Below, piece after piece: positions 1-5,856 of a stretch of DNA of 6,251 nt. The stretch comes from Butyrivibrio sp. (GTDB lineage: Bacteria > Bacillota_A > Clostridia > Lachnospirales > Lachnospiraceae): the NCBI GenBank assembly GCA_024690635.1, contig JAILOW010000151.1, positions 1 through 6,251 of the forward strand, in the 5' to 3' direction. The notes under the pieces are model-generated. The model was not told where the DNA came from. It was given only the letters and a program-made list of their open reading frames with translations, and searched no databases. The position numbers and the translations under genes were made by a program. Every line of letters starts with the position of its first letter. The first letter of the stretch is position 1.

Positions 1-639
1 AATAGCGGTAAGTCCCACAGAAAGCGATACCCATATAAGAGATATGCCGTAAAACAATGCCTGCAAAAGACATCCCACCACAATGGGACCTATCATAAGA
101 AACAGCGGGAAGAATCTGACCCTTCCGTACTTTTCCTCATAGATCTTGAGAATGATAACGCTGAATATAAGATATCCGGTATCAACAACGTAATAGAAAT
201 AGCTGAAAGGAAGCCTGTGATAAACATTGGCCTGATCTATGTAAAATACAATAGGATAGAACATGTTTATGATGGCTATGATGACCATGATAATGGCGGG
301 AATAAAAGCCTTGGTGTATATTCTTCTGGCCCTTGCCTTGGAATGGTAAAGCTTGTAATCCTCATAAAGACACCAGGATGATATGAATATGGGATTTATC
401 ATAAAACAGTACGTATTGCCCAGAAGATTGATGATACTCATAAGCCTTCCGGGTCTTCCGTCTGAATAGAACTCCAAAAAATCCACCACACATGCGATCA
501 TGGTCATGATGGTGATATTGGTAAAGATCTTAAATTCCATATGCTCGCTGTCTGCTCTTCTGATGCGGCTGCTATAGAGCATGGCTGCCAAAAGCAAAAA
601 ACCTATATAATCAGAAGTTGCTACTGCAACTATATTCAA
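1..639 (-). CDS. Polytopic membrane sensor protein, N-terminal part (probable diguanylate cyclase), cut by left edge
   Basis: The window holds the first 213 residues; the rest lies beyond the left edge. The visible part is almost entirely membrane: hydrophobic segments near residues 4-22, 39-58, 66-92, 109-132, 147-166, 176-197 and 199 onward suggest about seven spans. A short charged loop follows the first span (SSRIRRADSEH), and DGRPGR lies between spans 2 and 3. From memory, this arrangement resembles the sensor half of Lachnospiraceae proteins that end in a GGDEF (diguanylate cyclase) domain. No GGDEF motif is inside the window, so the enzymatic role is inference; a histidine kinase or another output is possible. 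The start is TTG at 639-637: an AAGGAGG-type site lies 7 nt upstream, an in-frame TAA at 657-655 closes the frame, and no ATG or GTG lies between. It diverges from the PH-domain gene and may share a control region with it. Confidence 0.8.
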   Translation of the reverse strand, partial: MNIVAVATSDYIGFLLLAAMLYSSRIRRADSEHMEFKIFTNITIMTMIACVVDFLEFYSDGRPGRLMSIINLLGNTYCFMINPIFISSWCLYEDYKLYHSKARARRIYTKAFIPAIIMVIIAIINMFYPIVFYIDQANVYHRLPFSYFYYVVDTGYLIFSVIILKIYEEKYGRVRFFPLFLMIGPIVVGCLLQALFYGISLIWVSLSVGLTAI

Positions 640-644
640 AAGGC

Positions 645-653
645 GCCTCCTTC
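645..653 (-). promoter_or_regulatory. Ribosome binding site that fixes a TTG start
   Basis: On the minus strand GAAGGAGGC is read here, a near-perfect Shine-Dalgarno, 7 nt before TTG at 639-637. An in-frame stop just upstream and the absence of any ATG or GTG make TTG the only sensible start for the membrane sensor gene. Confidence 0.75.
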
Positions 654-691
654 GTTAATCCCTTTACTTAAATCCAAAAGTTCTTTAGTCT

Positions 692-716
692 AGTTTATCA
701 CTTTATGTGATAAAAT
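692..716. promoter_or_regulatory. Divergent promoter region with perfect palindrome (candidate operator)
   Basis: Positions 694-701 (TTTATCAC) and 707-714 (GTGATAAA) form a perfect 8-bp inverted repeat around the 5-nt spacer TTTAT. The right arm overlaps a plus-strand extended -10 (TG at 708-709, TAAAAT at 711-716) that could serve the PH-domain gene 52 bp downstream. The left arm overlaps the mirror-image minus-strand motif (TG at 700-699, TAAACT at 697-692) that could serve the membrane sensor gene. I see no good -35 for either, which fits extended -10 promoters. There is no T-tract typical of a terminator and no upstream transcript to end, so an operator for a dimeric repressor is the better reading. 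The regulator is unknown; the arms do not match a site I can name. Confidence 0.45.
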
Positions 717-755
717 AAAGAAAGTAAATTTGGCATTTAAAAAATATCCTAAAAA

Positions 756-760
756 GGGAG
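756..760 (+). promoter_or_regulatory. Ribosome binding site of PH-domain gene
   Basis: GGGAG lies 7 nt before the ATG at 768. It supports this start over the other plus-strand frame, which opens at about 730 and lacks such a site. Confidence 0.65.
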
Positions 761-767
761 AAGAAAA

Positions 768-1229
768 ATGGCTAGAATATCAAATCCGGAACAGTATGCA
801 AAATCTCAGGAATCCAAGGGAGACCTTAAGTACAGCGAACGCAGCAGATGGCTGTTTTTGGGACTCCCCTTTACTTTTACCAAATATGAAATTAGAGAAA
901 ATGATTTCACCATCCGCAAGGGCTTTTTCACAACCCGTGAAAATGACTGCTACATGTACAAGATCAGCGACGTTGAGATCACAAGTACCCTTCTTCAGAG
1001 AATGGCAGGTATTTCCACCATCACTCTTTATACCTCTGATGTAACCGACAGGACCATTACCATGAAAAACATCAAGCACGGCAGGGAGATAAAAGATTTC
1101 CTTTTGCAGGCTTCAGAGTCCGCAAGACTTCGTCGTCGAACAGTCAGCATGCAGAACATCGGCTTTGGAGCAGGAGACATCCACGATGTGGATGATATGG
1201 ACGACCTTGGCGGTCATATTGATAACTGA
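768..1229 (+). CDS. Small bacterial PH-domain (bPH2-like) protein
   Basis: The protein has 153 residues and no signal peptide. A hydrophobic patch around residues 28-37 (RWLFLGLPFTFTKY) opens a beta-rich region. The pattern of residues about 38-115 (YEI..NDFTIRKGFFTTREND, then YKISDVEIT, then a strand and ITMKNIKHGREIKDFLLQ helix) is typical of the bacterial PH fold of the YdbS/YdbT type: strands, a turn with 'I..I.DI'-like spacing, and a closing amphipathic helix. The C-terminal tail (137-153) is strongly acidic, with a run of Asp residues. Unlike classical YdbS proteins it has no clear pair of membrane helices, so it is probably cytoplasmic or peripheral. The ligand is unknown. It stands alone, diverges from the membrane sensor gene and ends in a strong hairpin terminator. 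The family call is by pattern, not by search. Confidence 0.8.
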   Translation: MARISNPEQYAKSQESKGDLKYSERSRWLFLGLPFTFTKYEIRENDFTIRKGFFTTRENDCYMYKISDVEITSTLLQRMAGISTITLYTSDVTDRTITMKNIKHGREIKDFLLQASESARLRRRTVSMQNIGFGAGDIHDVDDMDDLGGHIDN

Positions 1230-1251
1230 TATATTTAAAAATGCATTCAAA

Positions 1252-1287
1252 AAGGTGGTAAGCAAAGCGCTTACCACCTTATTTTTT
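1252..1287. terminator. Bidirectional intrinsic terminator between PH-domain gene and trpB2
   Basis: The 12-bp arms AAGGTGGTAAGC (1252-1263) and GCTTACCACCTT (1269-1280) are perfect complements around a 5-nt loop. The plus side continues with ATTTTTTG, a good T-tract for the PH-domain gene ending at 1229. The minus side reads TTTTT across the stem base, weaker but usable for trpB2, whose stop is at 1291. Confidence 0.9.
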
Positions 1288-1290
1288 GTC

Positions 1291-2658
1291 TCAGTCAACC
1301 TTGGGAAGTGAAGAAAGAGCCTTCTGAAGGTCCTCATCTGTAGGAATGTAATCCGTCATCTCATGGTCGTTGTATTTCTGATAAGCAACCATGTCAAAGT
1401 ATCCCGTACCTGTAAGGCCAAATACGATATTCTTTTCCTCTCCTGTCTCCTTGCACTTAAGAGCCTCATCAATGGCAACTCTGATGGCATGGCTTGACTC
1501 GGGAGCAGGAAGGATTCCTTCAACCCTTGCAAACATCTCTGCGGCTTCAAATACAGAAGTCTGCTCAACGCTTCTGGCTGTGAGGATACCCTGATCATAA
1601 AGCTCTGAAACGATGGAACTCATGCCGTGATAGCGAAGTCCGCCTGCGTGGCTGGGTGATGGCATAAAGCCGCTTCCAAGTGTGTACATTTTCTGAAGAG
1701 GACAAACCTTACCTGTATCGCAGAAATCATAGGCGTATACACCTCTTGTCATGCTGGGACAGGATGCAGGCTCTACAGCAATAAGCTCGTAGTTGTTCTC
1801 TCCGCGGAGCATCTCTCCTGCGAAAGGAGAAATAAGGCCTCCAAGGTTTGAACCGCCACCGGCACAGCCGATGATCATGTCAGCCTTGATTCCGTATTTA
1901 TCAAGAGCGGCCTTGGTCTCAAGACCGATAACACTCTGATGAAGAAGTACCTGGGCAAGTACGGATCCGAGAACATATCTGTAGCCTTCCTGCTTGGTTG
2001 CAGCCTCAACAGCCTCCGAGATGGCACATCCAAGACTTCCGTTTGTACCCGGGAACTCGGCATTTATCTTTCTTCCAACCTCCGTCTCCATGGAAGGAGA
2101 AGGTGTTACCTTGGCTCCGTATGTACGCATAACTTCTCTTCTGAAGGGCTTTTGTTCATAGGAAACCTTTACCATATATACCTGACAGTCCAGATCAAAG
2201 TATGAGCATGCCATGGAAAGAGCTGTTCCCCACTGACCTGCTCCGGTCTCCGTGGTCACGCCCTTAAGGCCCTGCTTTTTTGCGTAGTAAGCCTGAGCTA
2301 TGGCTGAATTGAGCTTGTGACTTCCGGAGGTATTGTTTCCTTCAAATTTATAATAGATATGTGCGGGAGTCTGAAGCTTTTCCTCAAGACAGTAAGCGCG
2401 AACAAGAGGCGAAGGACGATACATTCTGTAAAAGTTTCTGATCTCTTCGGGAATGTCTATAAATCTTGATGTATCATCAAGCTCCTGCATGGCAAGCTCT
2501 TTGCAAAAGATTCCTGAAAGCTCATCCAGTGTCACAGGTTTAAGTGTGGCAGGATTTAAGATGGGTGCAGGTTTCTTTTTCATATCTCCCCTGACGTTGT
2601 ACCACTGACGGGGCATCTCTGATTCTTCAAGATAAATCTTGTAGGGTATGTTGCTCAT
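1291..2658 (-). CDS. trpB2: TrpB2-type tryptophan synthase beta chain (PLP enzyme)
   Basis: This 455-residue protein is of the TrpB2 class, longer than classical TrpB (about 400), with the extended N-terminus that class has. TrpB condenses indole with L-serine to give tryptophan, using pyridoxal phosphate. Visible landmarks are the PLP-binding lysine in SGSHKLN (K115), the catalytic glutamate in ETGAGQWG (E137; classical TrpB has QHG), the glycine-rich phosphate loop GCAGGGSN (264-271) and the C-terminal GLTGTGYFD (414-422), where classical TrpB has a GRGDKD-type motif. The start at 2658 has AAGGAGGAG five to seven nt upstream. No trpA or other trp gene is adjacent, so salvage of free indole, or serine-derived side chemistry, is as likely as a role in the full pathway. 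It has its own promoter and ends at a shared hairpin. The class is clear; the physiological substrate is inferred. Confidence 0.93.
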   Translation of the reverse strand: MSNIPYKIYLEESEMPRQWYNVRGDMKKKPAPILNPATLKPVTLDELSGIFCKELAMQELDDTSRFIDIPEEIRNFYRMYRPSPLVRAYCLEEKLQTPAHIYYKFEGNNTSGSHKLNSAIAQAYYAKKQGLKGVTTETGAGQWGTALSMACSYFDLDCQVYMVKVSYEQKPFRREVMRTYGAKVTPSPSMETEVGRKINAEFPGTNGSLGCAISEAVEAATKQEGYRYVLGSVLAQVLLHQSVIGLETKAALDKYGIKADMIIGCAGGGSNLGGLISPFAGEMLRGENNYELIAVEPASCPSMTRGVYAYDFCDTGKVCPLQKMYTLGSGFMPSPSHAGGLRYHGMSSIVSELYDQGILTARSVEQTSVFEAAEMFARVEGILPAPESSHAIRVAIDEALKCKETGEEKNIVFGLTGTGYFDMVAYQKYNDHEMTDYIPTDEDLQKALSSLPKVD

Positions 2659-2698
2659 AGACTCCTCCTTACATTTTAGCTTTTTAACATACTAAAGT

Positions 2699-2729
2699 AT
2701 TATACCATTAATGAACTTTAATTTAACAA
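2699..2729 (-). promoter_or_regulatory. Promoter of trpB2
   Basis: Read on the minus strand, a perfect TATAAT lies at 2704-2699. Possible -35 boxes are TTGTTA at 2729-2724 (4/6, spacing 19) or GTTAAA at 2727-2722 (spacing 17). Transcription would start near 2692, giving a leader of about 34 nt with the ribosome site. A small imperfect palindrome (ATACT-TT-AGTAT) sits directly after the -10 over the likely start point; it could be an operator but is short. The leader is too short for a T-box or other riboswitch. Confidence 0.65.
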
Positions 2730-2744
2730 ATAAGTCACAGTTTT

Positions 2745-2776
2745 TTCACACACTACGGAAACTAAAATGTTATCAT
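2745..2776 (+). promoter_or_regulatory. Candidate promoter of PilZ gene (weak, overlaps start)
   Basis: An extended -10 (TG at 2768-2769, TATCAT at 2771-2776) and an alternative TAAAAT at 2763-2768 lie immediately before and across the annotated ATG. TTCACA at 2745-2750 resembles a -35, but its spacing to TATCAT is 20, which is long. If either -10 is used, the transcript begins at or within a few bases of ATG 2775 or ATG 2787. Confidence 0.3.
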
Positions 2777-3446
2777 GCAGTTTATTATGCTTATAACAGA
2801 AATACCAAACAAAGCACAAATAACCATAATACTGGTTTATAACAAGCAGCAGATAAAGCTTCCTTCCACTGTTATTTCGCAGTACGGACCGGGGATACTC
2901 ATAAGCCCCGTCTATCTGGATGAAAAACCTGTGGACTACTGCTCCAATGCAATCATGGAATTCAAAGATGAATTTGGGAAAGGACATATCTTCCATATAG
3001 ACACCCTCACAAGGCTTGATTACTCAGGCAGTGACTTCCATGTGATAACAGGAGAAGAGGTCTTTACCAACTGCAACAAACGTAAAGCCTTCAGATTCAA
3101 TGTTCAGCGCATGGGCACCGCCGTAGTAAATGGTGATGTCATGATAAATGTCATGATAAACGACATCTCCATGCGTGGTATTTCCATAATGTCCAATCAG
3201 GCCGCAGGTGTCATAAATGTAGGCGACCATTTGGAAGTCAGTTTTCTTAAACCCGAAATGTTAAAGCGGATCACCGTAAAATGCAGGGTCGTAAGACAGT
3301 TTGATGTATGTGGATACACCGCCTTCGGATGTGCCATCGATAATGCCACCGGAGAACTTGCCGCATATATACGCGAAAGACGCCTTAATGTTCAAAAGAT
3401 TCAAAGCGAGCAAAGAGCTTCAGGCGCAGACGATGCCACCGCATAA
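2775..3446 (+). CDS. PilZ-domain c-di-GMP receptor with YcgR-like N-terminal domain
   Basis: This 223-residue cytoplasmic protein has two halves. Residues about 5-95 form a beta-rich region of the kind that precedes PilZ in YcgR-like proteins. Residues about 101-203 form the PilZ domain. The two c-di-GMP contact motifs are present: RxxxR as R103-K-A-F-R107, and DxSxxG as D130-I-S-M-R-G135. The domain continues with GDHLEVSF, a VKCRVVRQ strand and FGCAIDN, then a helix and a short polar tail. Family knowledge says such proteins bind c-di-GMP and tune motility, exopolysaccharide or related outputs; the target here cannot be told. Start choice is uncertain: ATG 2775 or ATG 2787 (M5, giving MLITEIP), and neither has a Shine-Dalgarno. 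A 10-codon out-of-frame reading (2767-2796) overlaps the start. A 12-base tandem repeat lies just before the DxSxxG motif. The acetyltransferase 78 bp downstream has its own promoter. Confidence 0.88.
   Translation: MQFIMLITEIPNKAQITIILVYNKQQIKLPSTVISQYGPGILISPVYLDEKPVDYCSNAIMEFKDEFGKGHIFHIDTLTRLDYSGSDFHVITGEEVFTNCNKRKAFRFNVQRMGTAVVNGDVMINVMINDISMRGISIMSNQAAGVINVGDHLEVSFLKPEMLKRITVKCRVVRQFDVCGYTAFGCAIDNATGELAAYIRERRLNVQKIQSEQRASGADDATA
3137..3160 (+). repeat. Perfect 12-bp tandem duplication inside the PilZ gene
   Basis: TGTCATGATAAA occurs twice in direct succession (3137-3148 and 3149-3160). It is in frame and encodes a repeated VMIN (VMINVMIND) at residues 122-130, immediately before the DxSxxG motif. 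It may come from replication slippage. Confidence 0.9.
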
Positions 3447-3462
3447 GCGCTGCGTTTTTCTT

Positions 3463-3491
3463 TTGACACCAAAATATCTTCGCCGTATACT
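3463..3491 (+). promoter_or_regulatory. Near-consensus sigma-A promoter of the acetyltransferase gene
   Basis: TTGACA (3463-3468) and TATACT (3486-3491) are separated by exactly 17 nt, giving 6/6 and 5/6 matches. Transcription should start near 3498, leaving a leader of about 27 nt that contains GAGGT (3512-3516), 8 nt before ATG 3525. The -35 starts only 17 nt after the PilZ stop, so the acetyltransferase is probably expressed strongly on its own as well as by any read-through. Confidence 0.85.
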
Positions 3492-3524
3492 TTTGACTGA
3501 ATAAATTGTGCGAGGTCTTTTGTC

Positions 3525-4097
3525 ATGAATAAAAATTATCGTGTACGCCCTGTTTCTCTTACTGACGCAGAGGCGCTTACAAAGATCTATAAGTACTATG
3601 TAGAAGAGACAGCCATCACTTATGAATATGATGTGCCTTCAGTCTCGGAATTTACTGAGAGAATAAAGAATATAACGAAAAAATTTCCTTATTTGGTTGC
3701 AGAGGATATTTCAGGAGATGCACCAAGAATCGTGGGGTATGCCTATGCCAGCTCTTTTCACGAAAGAGAAGCGTACAAGTGGTGCGCGGAGATGAGTATA
3801 TATCTTGATAAAGATGAACGGGGACATGGGATTGGAAAGCGTCTTTACGAAGAGCTTGAAAAGATACTACAGAGCCGGGGATTTTTAAACCTCAACTCCT
3901 GCATTGCTTATCCTGATAAAGAAGATGAATATCTCACCTTTAACAGTGTGGAGTTCCACAAGCACATGGGCTATTCCATGGTTGGTGAGTTTCATAAGTG
4001 CGGCTACAAATTCGGCCGCTGGTATAACATGGTCTGGATGGAAAAACACATAGGTGAGCACGAGCCTGTGCCTGAAGATCCATCCTTTAGAGCATAA
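3525..4097 (+). CDS. GNAT-family N-acetyltransferase (phosphinothricin acetyltransferase-like)
   Basis: This 190-residue cytoplasmic enzyme transfers acetyl from acetyl-CoA to an amine. The opening (VRPVSLTDAEALTKIYKYYVEETAITYEYDVPS) matches the start of the phosphinothricin/methionine-sulfoximine acetyltransferase branch, which has a similar 'D...I..IYN..V..T..T' layout. Motif A with the CoA pyrophosphate loop is RGHGIG (99-104), followed by the KRLYEELEKIL helix. A cysteine-containing strand (LNSCIAYP) and EFHKHMGYSMVGEFHKCGYKFGRWYNMVWMEK complete the fold, the last part being the usual C-terminal GNAT strand-helix-strand. The length is a little above the 165-185 usual for the branch because of the acidic, proline-containing tail. 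The substrate cannot be read from sequence: members act on phosphinothricin-like compounds, methionine derivatives or other amines. It has a strong promoter of its own and ends at a shared hairpin. Confidence 0.88.
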   Translation: MNKNYRVRPVSLTDAEALTKIYKYYVEETAITYEYDVPSVSEFTERIKNITKKFPYLVAEDISGDAPRIVGYAYASSFHEREAYKWCAEMSIYLDKDERGHGIGKRLYEELEKILQSRGFLNLNSCIAYPDKEDEYLTFNSVEFHKHMGYSMVGEFHKCGYKFGRWYNMVWMEKHIGEHEPVPEDPSFRA

Positions 4098-4102
4098 AAA
4101 AA

Positions 4103-4137
4103 CTTCCTCTCTCACCTGGTAGAGAGGAAGATATTTT
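4103..4137. terminator. Bidirectional terminator between acetyltransferase and TPR lipoprotein genes
   Basis: Arms CTTCCTCTCT (4103-4112) and AGAGAGGAAG (4121-4130) are perfect 10-bp complements around an 8-nt loop. The plus strand continues ATATTTTCT; the minus strand runs into TTTTTTT (4102-4096), the stronger tract. It serves the acetyltransferase (stop 4095-4097) and the minus-strand operon. The stop codon of the lipoprotein gene (4114-4112) lies in the loop and stem base, so the last codons are part of the hairpin. Confidence 0.88.
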
Positions 4138-5161
4138 CTCTTATGGCCGTCTCATCATCGCTGTAGATCTTGAGATAGTCGTTCATCATTGATGATGCAA
4201 CGGTAAATTCGCCCATATATTCATAAGCTGTTATCTGATTGAGCCACAGCGCCTGGTTCATGGACTTGTCATCAAGGTCGCGTCCCGCCTGGAAAGATGA
4301 AACAGCACCGCTGTAGTCGCCCTGCTTTATCTGGCACATTCCAAGCTGATTGTAGATAATGGCGCTTCCGGGATTGTCATTAAGATATGTCTTGTAAACG
4401 CTGATAGCGTAGTTATAATCGCCCTGTTTTTCTCCCGTCTGTCCAAGGAGTACCACAACAGGCTCTTTTTCCTGATCTCTTTCGTTTCTTGCCGCCTCCA
4501 AAAAGCTCTGAGCGTCGGCATTGTTCCCAAGATAATAAGATACCTGGCCCTTTTCGAAATTGGTCATGAAGCTACTGCCGTTTTCCATGGTTGTCTTTAA
4601 TATGGAAGTGGCCTCATCTTCATAGCCATAGCCGGCAAGAGCCTTGTATATCATGATGATCATGGAATAATCTTTGGAATTCATGGTGATAGCCTTGGAA
4701 AAATCACTGTAGGCACTGTCGTGATCTCCGGAAGCAAGCTCCGCTACGCCTCGAAGATAATAGGCATTTGAGTCCTTGGATTTTAAGGCGATTATGGAAT
4801 CATAAACTTCTTTGGCCTTGTTGTACTGTGAAAGACCTGTATAGGCCTCAGCCAGATAGTAATTGGTATCAAAGTCAATGTCGTTTACAATTCCCTCGTC
4901 AAGTGAAAGGGATAAAAGAAGCTCCTCTGATGCTTCCTGATAATCGCCGCGCTTTAAAAGGGCAATTCCTCTGCCCCTGTGGATCAGTTCCTCATCCTCG
5001 CCGTTTTTCATGGCAGCATCAAAACTCTCGAGAGCGCTGGCATACTCACGACTCTCGATATAGGAAAATCCCGAATCTATATTGTGTCTGCCGGAAAGAC
5101 TCCCGCAGCCCGATATAAGAAGCGGCACTGTAAGCGCAGCCGCCAGAAACCTTCGCTTCAT
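4112..5161 (-). CDS. TPR-repeat lipoprotein
   Basis: This 349-residue protein is probably exported and lipid-anchored on the outer face of the membrane. It begins MKRR, then a hydrophobic stretch (FLAAALTVPLLI) and the lipobox LISGC, so lipidation would be at C19. The rest is a run of tetratricopeptide repeats: clear units start near residues 28, 58, 98, 133, 168, 203, 234, 268 and 304, with the usual pattern of small residues and aromatics (for example GDYQEASEELLLSL, SQYNKAKEVYDSII, GDYNYAISVYKTYL, GDYSGAVSSFQAG). TPR solenoids bind other proteins; the partner is unknown. The start has GGGGA seven nt upstream. It is the last gene of the operon, 55 bp after ridA; I saw no convincing promoter in that gap. 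It ends inside the shared terminator. The architecture is secure, the role is not. Confidence 0.9.
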   Translation of the reverse strand: MKRRFLAAALTVPLLISGCGSLSGRHNIDSGFSYIESREYASALESFDAAMKNGEDEELIHRGRGIALLKRGDYQEASEELLLSLSLDEGIVNDIDFDTNYYLAEAYTGLSQYNKAKEVYDSIIALKSKDSNAYYLRGVAELASGDHDSAYSDFSKAITMNSKDYSMIIMIYKALAGYGYEDEATSILKTTMENGSSFMTNFEKGQVSYYLGNNADAQSFLEAARNERDQEKEPVVVLLGQTGEKQGDYNYAISVYKTYLNDNPGSAIIYNQLGMCQIKQGDYSGAVSSFQAGRDLDDKSMNQALWLNQITAYEYMGEFTVASSMMNDYLKIYSDDETAIRENIFLSTR

Positions 5162-5216
5162 AATTTATCCCCAAGAAAATATTTTTCATACAAAGATGTA
5201 ACAGGCAAAGCGCCCA

Positions 5217-5591
5217 TTACTTGAGATAAGCTATGATCTCCACCTCACAGAGAACATCCTTGGGAAGCTTTTTAACAGCAACGCAGCTTCTTGCGGGCTT
5301 TCCTGTGAAATACTTTTCATATACTCCGTTAAATGCAGCAAAATCGCTCATCTCAGCCAGGAAACATGTGGTCTTTACAACATGCTCATAGTCTGTGCCT
5401 GCTGCCTTAAGGATCTCTCCGATGTTCTTGCAGACTCTTTCAGTCTGATCCTCGATGGTCACAGTGTCGATCTCACCTGTAGCAGGATTGATGGGAATCT
5501 GTCCCGAAGCATAAAGAAAATCTCCTGCCTTGATAGCCTGTGAGTAGGGTCCGATAGCTGCAGGTGCCTTGTCTGTTGAAATGTATTCCAT
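5217..5591 (-). CDS. ridA: RidA-family enamine/imine deaminase
   Basis: This 124-residue protein has the standard length of the RidA (YjgF/YER057c/UK114) family, which forms trimers with active sites between subunits. It hydrolyses reactive 2-aminoacrylate and related enamines/imines released by PLP enzymes, yielding 2-keto acids and ammonia. Diagnostic stretches are present: PAAIGPYSQAI near the start, LYASGQIPINPATGE, and KPARSCVAVKKLPKDVLCEVEIIAYLK at the end. R101 is the equivalent of the essential arginine (E. coli R105), and E116 matches the glutamate of the family signature. The start at 5591 has AGGAGGAG about seven nt upstream. It lies 27 nt after the 77-residue unknown gene and 55 bp before the TPR lipoprotein gene, so it is probably co-transcribed with both. 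The trpB2 enzyme about 2.5 kb away makes aminoacrylate as a bound intermediate, but is in another transcription unit. Confidence 0.95.
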   Translation of the reverse strand: MEYISTDKAPAAIGPYSQAIKAGDFLYASGQIPINPATGEIDTVTIEDQTERVCKNIGEILKAAGTDYEHVVKTTCFLAEMSDFAAFNGVYEKYFTGKPARSCVAVKKLPKDVLCEVEIIAYLK

Positions 5592-5618
5592 AACGTCTCC
5601 TCCTGAATATGAATATAT

Positions 5619-5852
5619 TTACTCCCCAAAAACCGCCGTAACATAGAAGCCACGGGGATTTTCTTCTACTTTGGTAACAGTACCTTCCCTCTCAAGCATC
5701 CTCTCTCTGAAAGGGAAATTTCCCGACATTGCAAGAGAAGGATCTATTGTATAGTAATAATTGCTGGGAAGAACACCCTCTGTCACCGTCACATGATCTC
5801 CCTCATGCAAAAGTCCCGGGCGCTCCATTTTAAAAGTCATCTCTCTAGCCAT
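5619..5852 (-). CDS. Small conserved-looking protein of unknown function (77 aa)
   Basis: I do not recognise this 77-residue protein. It is rich in predicted beta strands: GDHVTVTEGVL, a Tyr triplet (NYYYTID), then EGTVTKVEENPRGFYVTAVFGE at the end. The latter looks like a small SH3- or KOW-like barrel with a strand-turn-strand 'GxVxxVxxNxRGFY' pattern. It has no signal peptide or membrane segment and is cytoplasmic. It is likely real for three reasons: the start sits 4 nt after the stop of the SGNH hydrolase gene, its Shine-Dalgarno GAGGTGA overlaps that stop codon (AGG-TGA), and ridA follows after 27 nt. Translation is therefore probably coupled to the hydrolase. No function is proposed beyond a possible link to the hydrolase. 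Confidence 0.75.
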   Translation of the reverse strand: MAREMTFKMERPGLLHEGDHVTVTEGVLPSNYYYTIDPSLAMSGNFPFRERMLEREGTVTKVEENPRGFYVTAVFGE

Positions 5853-5856
5853 TCTA

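Noticed and set aside
211..230. GTGATAAA half-site inside the membrane sensor gene, like the palindrome arm at 707-714
   Set aside because: It is a single half-site within coding sequence without a partner arm; with this base composition it is expected by chance. A similar GTGATAA near 3042 in the PilZ gene is rejected for the same reason.
730..1044. Plus-strand open frame of 104 codons over the PH-domain gene
   Set aside because: It overlaps the PH-domain frame almost wholly, lacks a ribosome site and shows no domain-like pattern; it is a shadow frame.
2659..2774. Riboswitch or T-box ahead of trpB2 or a c-di-GMP riboswitch ahead of the PilZ gene
   Set aside because: The predicted leaders are about 34 nt or shorter, with no room for a structured aptamer and no T-box or GEMM-like motif seen.
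2718..2996. Minus-strand open frame of 92 codons opposite the PilZ start
   Set aside because: It is antisense to the conserved N-terminal half of the PilZ protein, has no ribosome site and would run into the trpB2 promoter.
3424..3465. Possible terminator at the end of the PilZ gene
   Set aside because: CGCAG (3425-3429) and CTGCG (3450-3454) can pair before T-rich sequence, but the loop is long and the stem short; it is too weak to list as a feature.
5162..5216. Promoter for the TPR lipoprotein gene in the gap after ridA
   Set aside because: A/T-rich hexamers are present on the minus strand, but no -35/-10 pair has acceptable spacing; co-transcription with ridA is simpler.
4768..5224. Two plus-strand open frames opposite the TPR lipoprotein gene
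   Set aside because: They are antisense to a clear TPR protein with a lipobox, and their translations are low-complexity and Arg/Ser/Cys-rich without any fold pattern.
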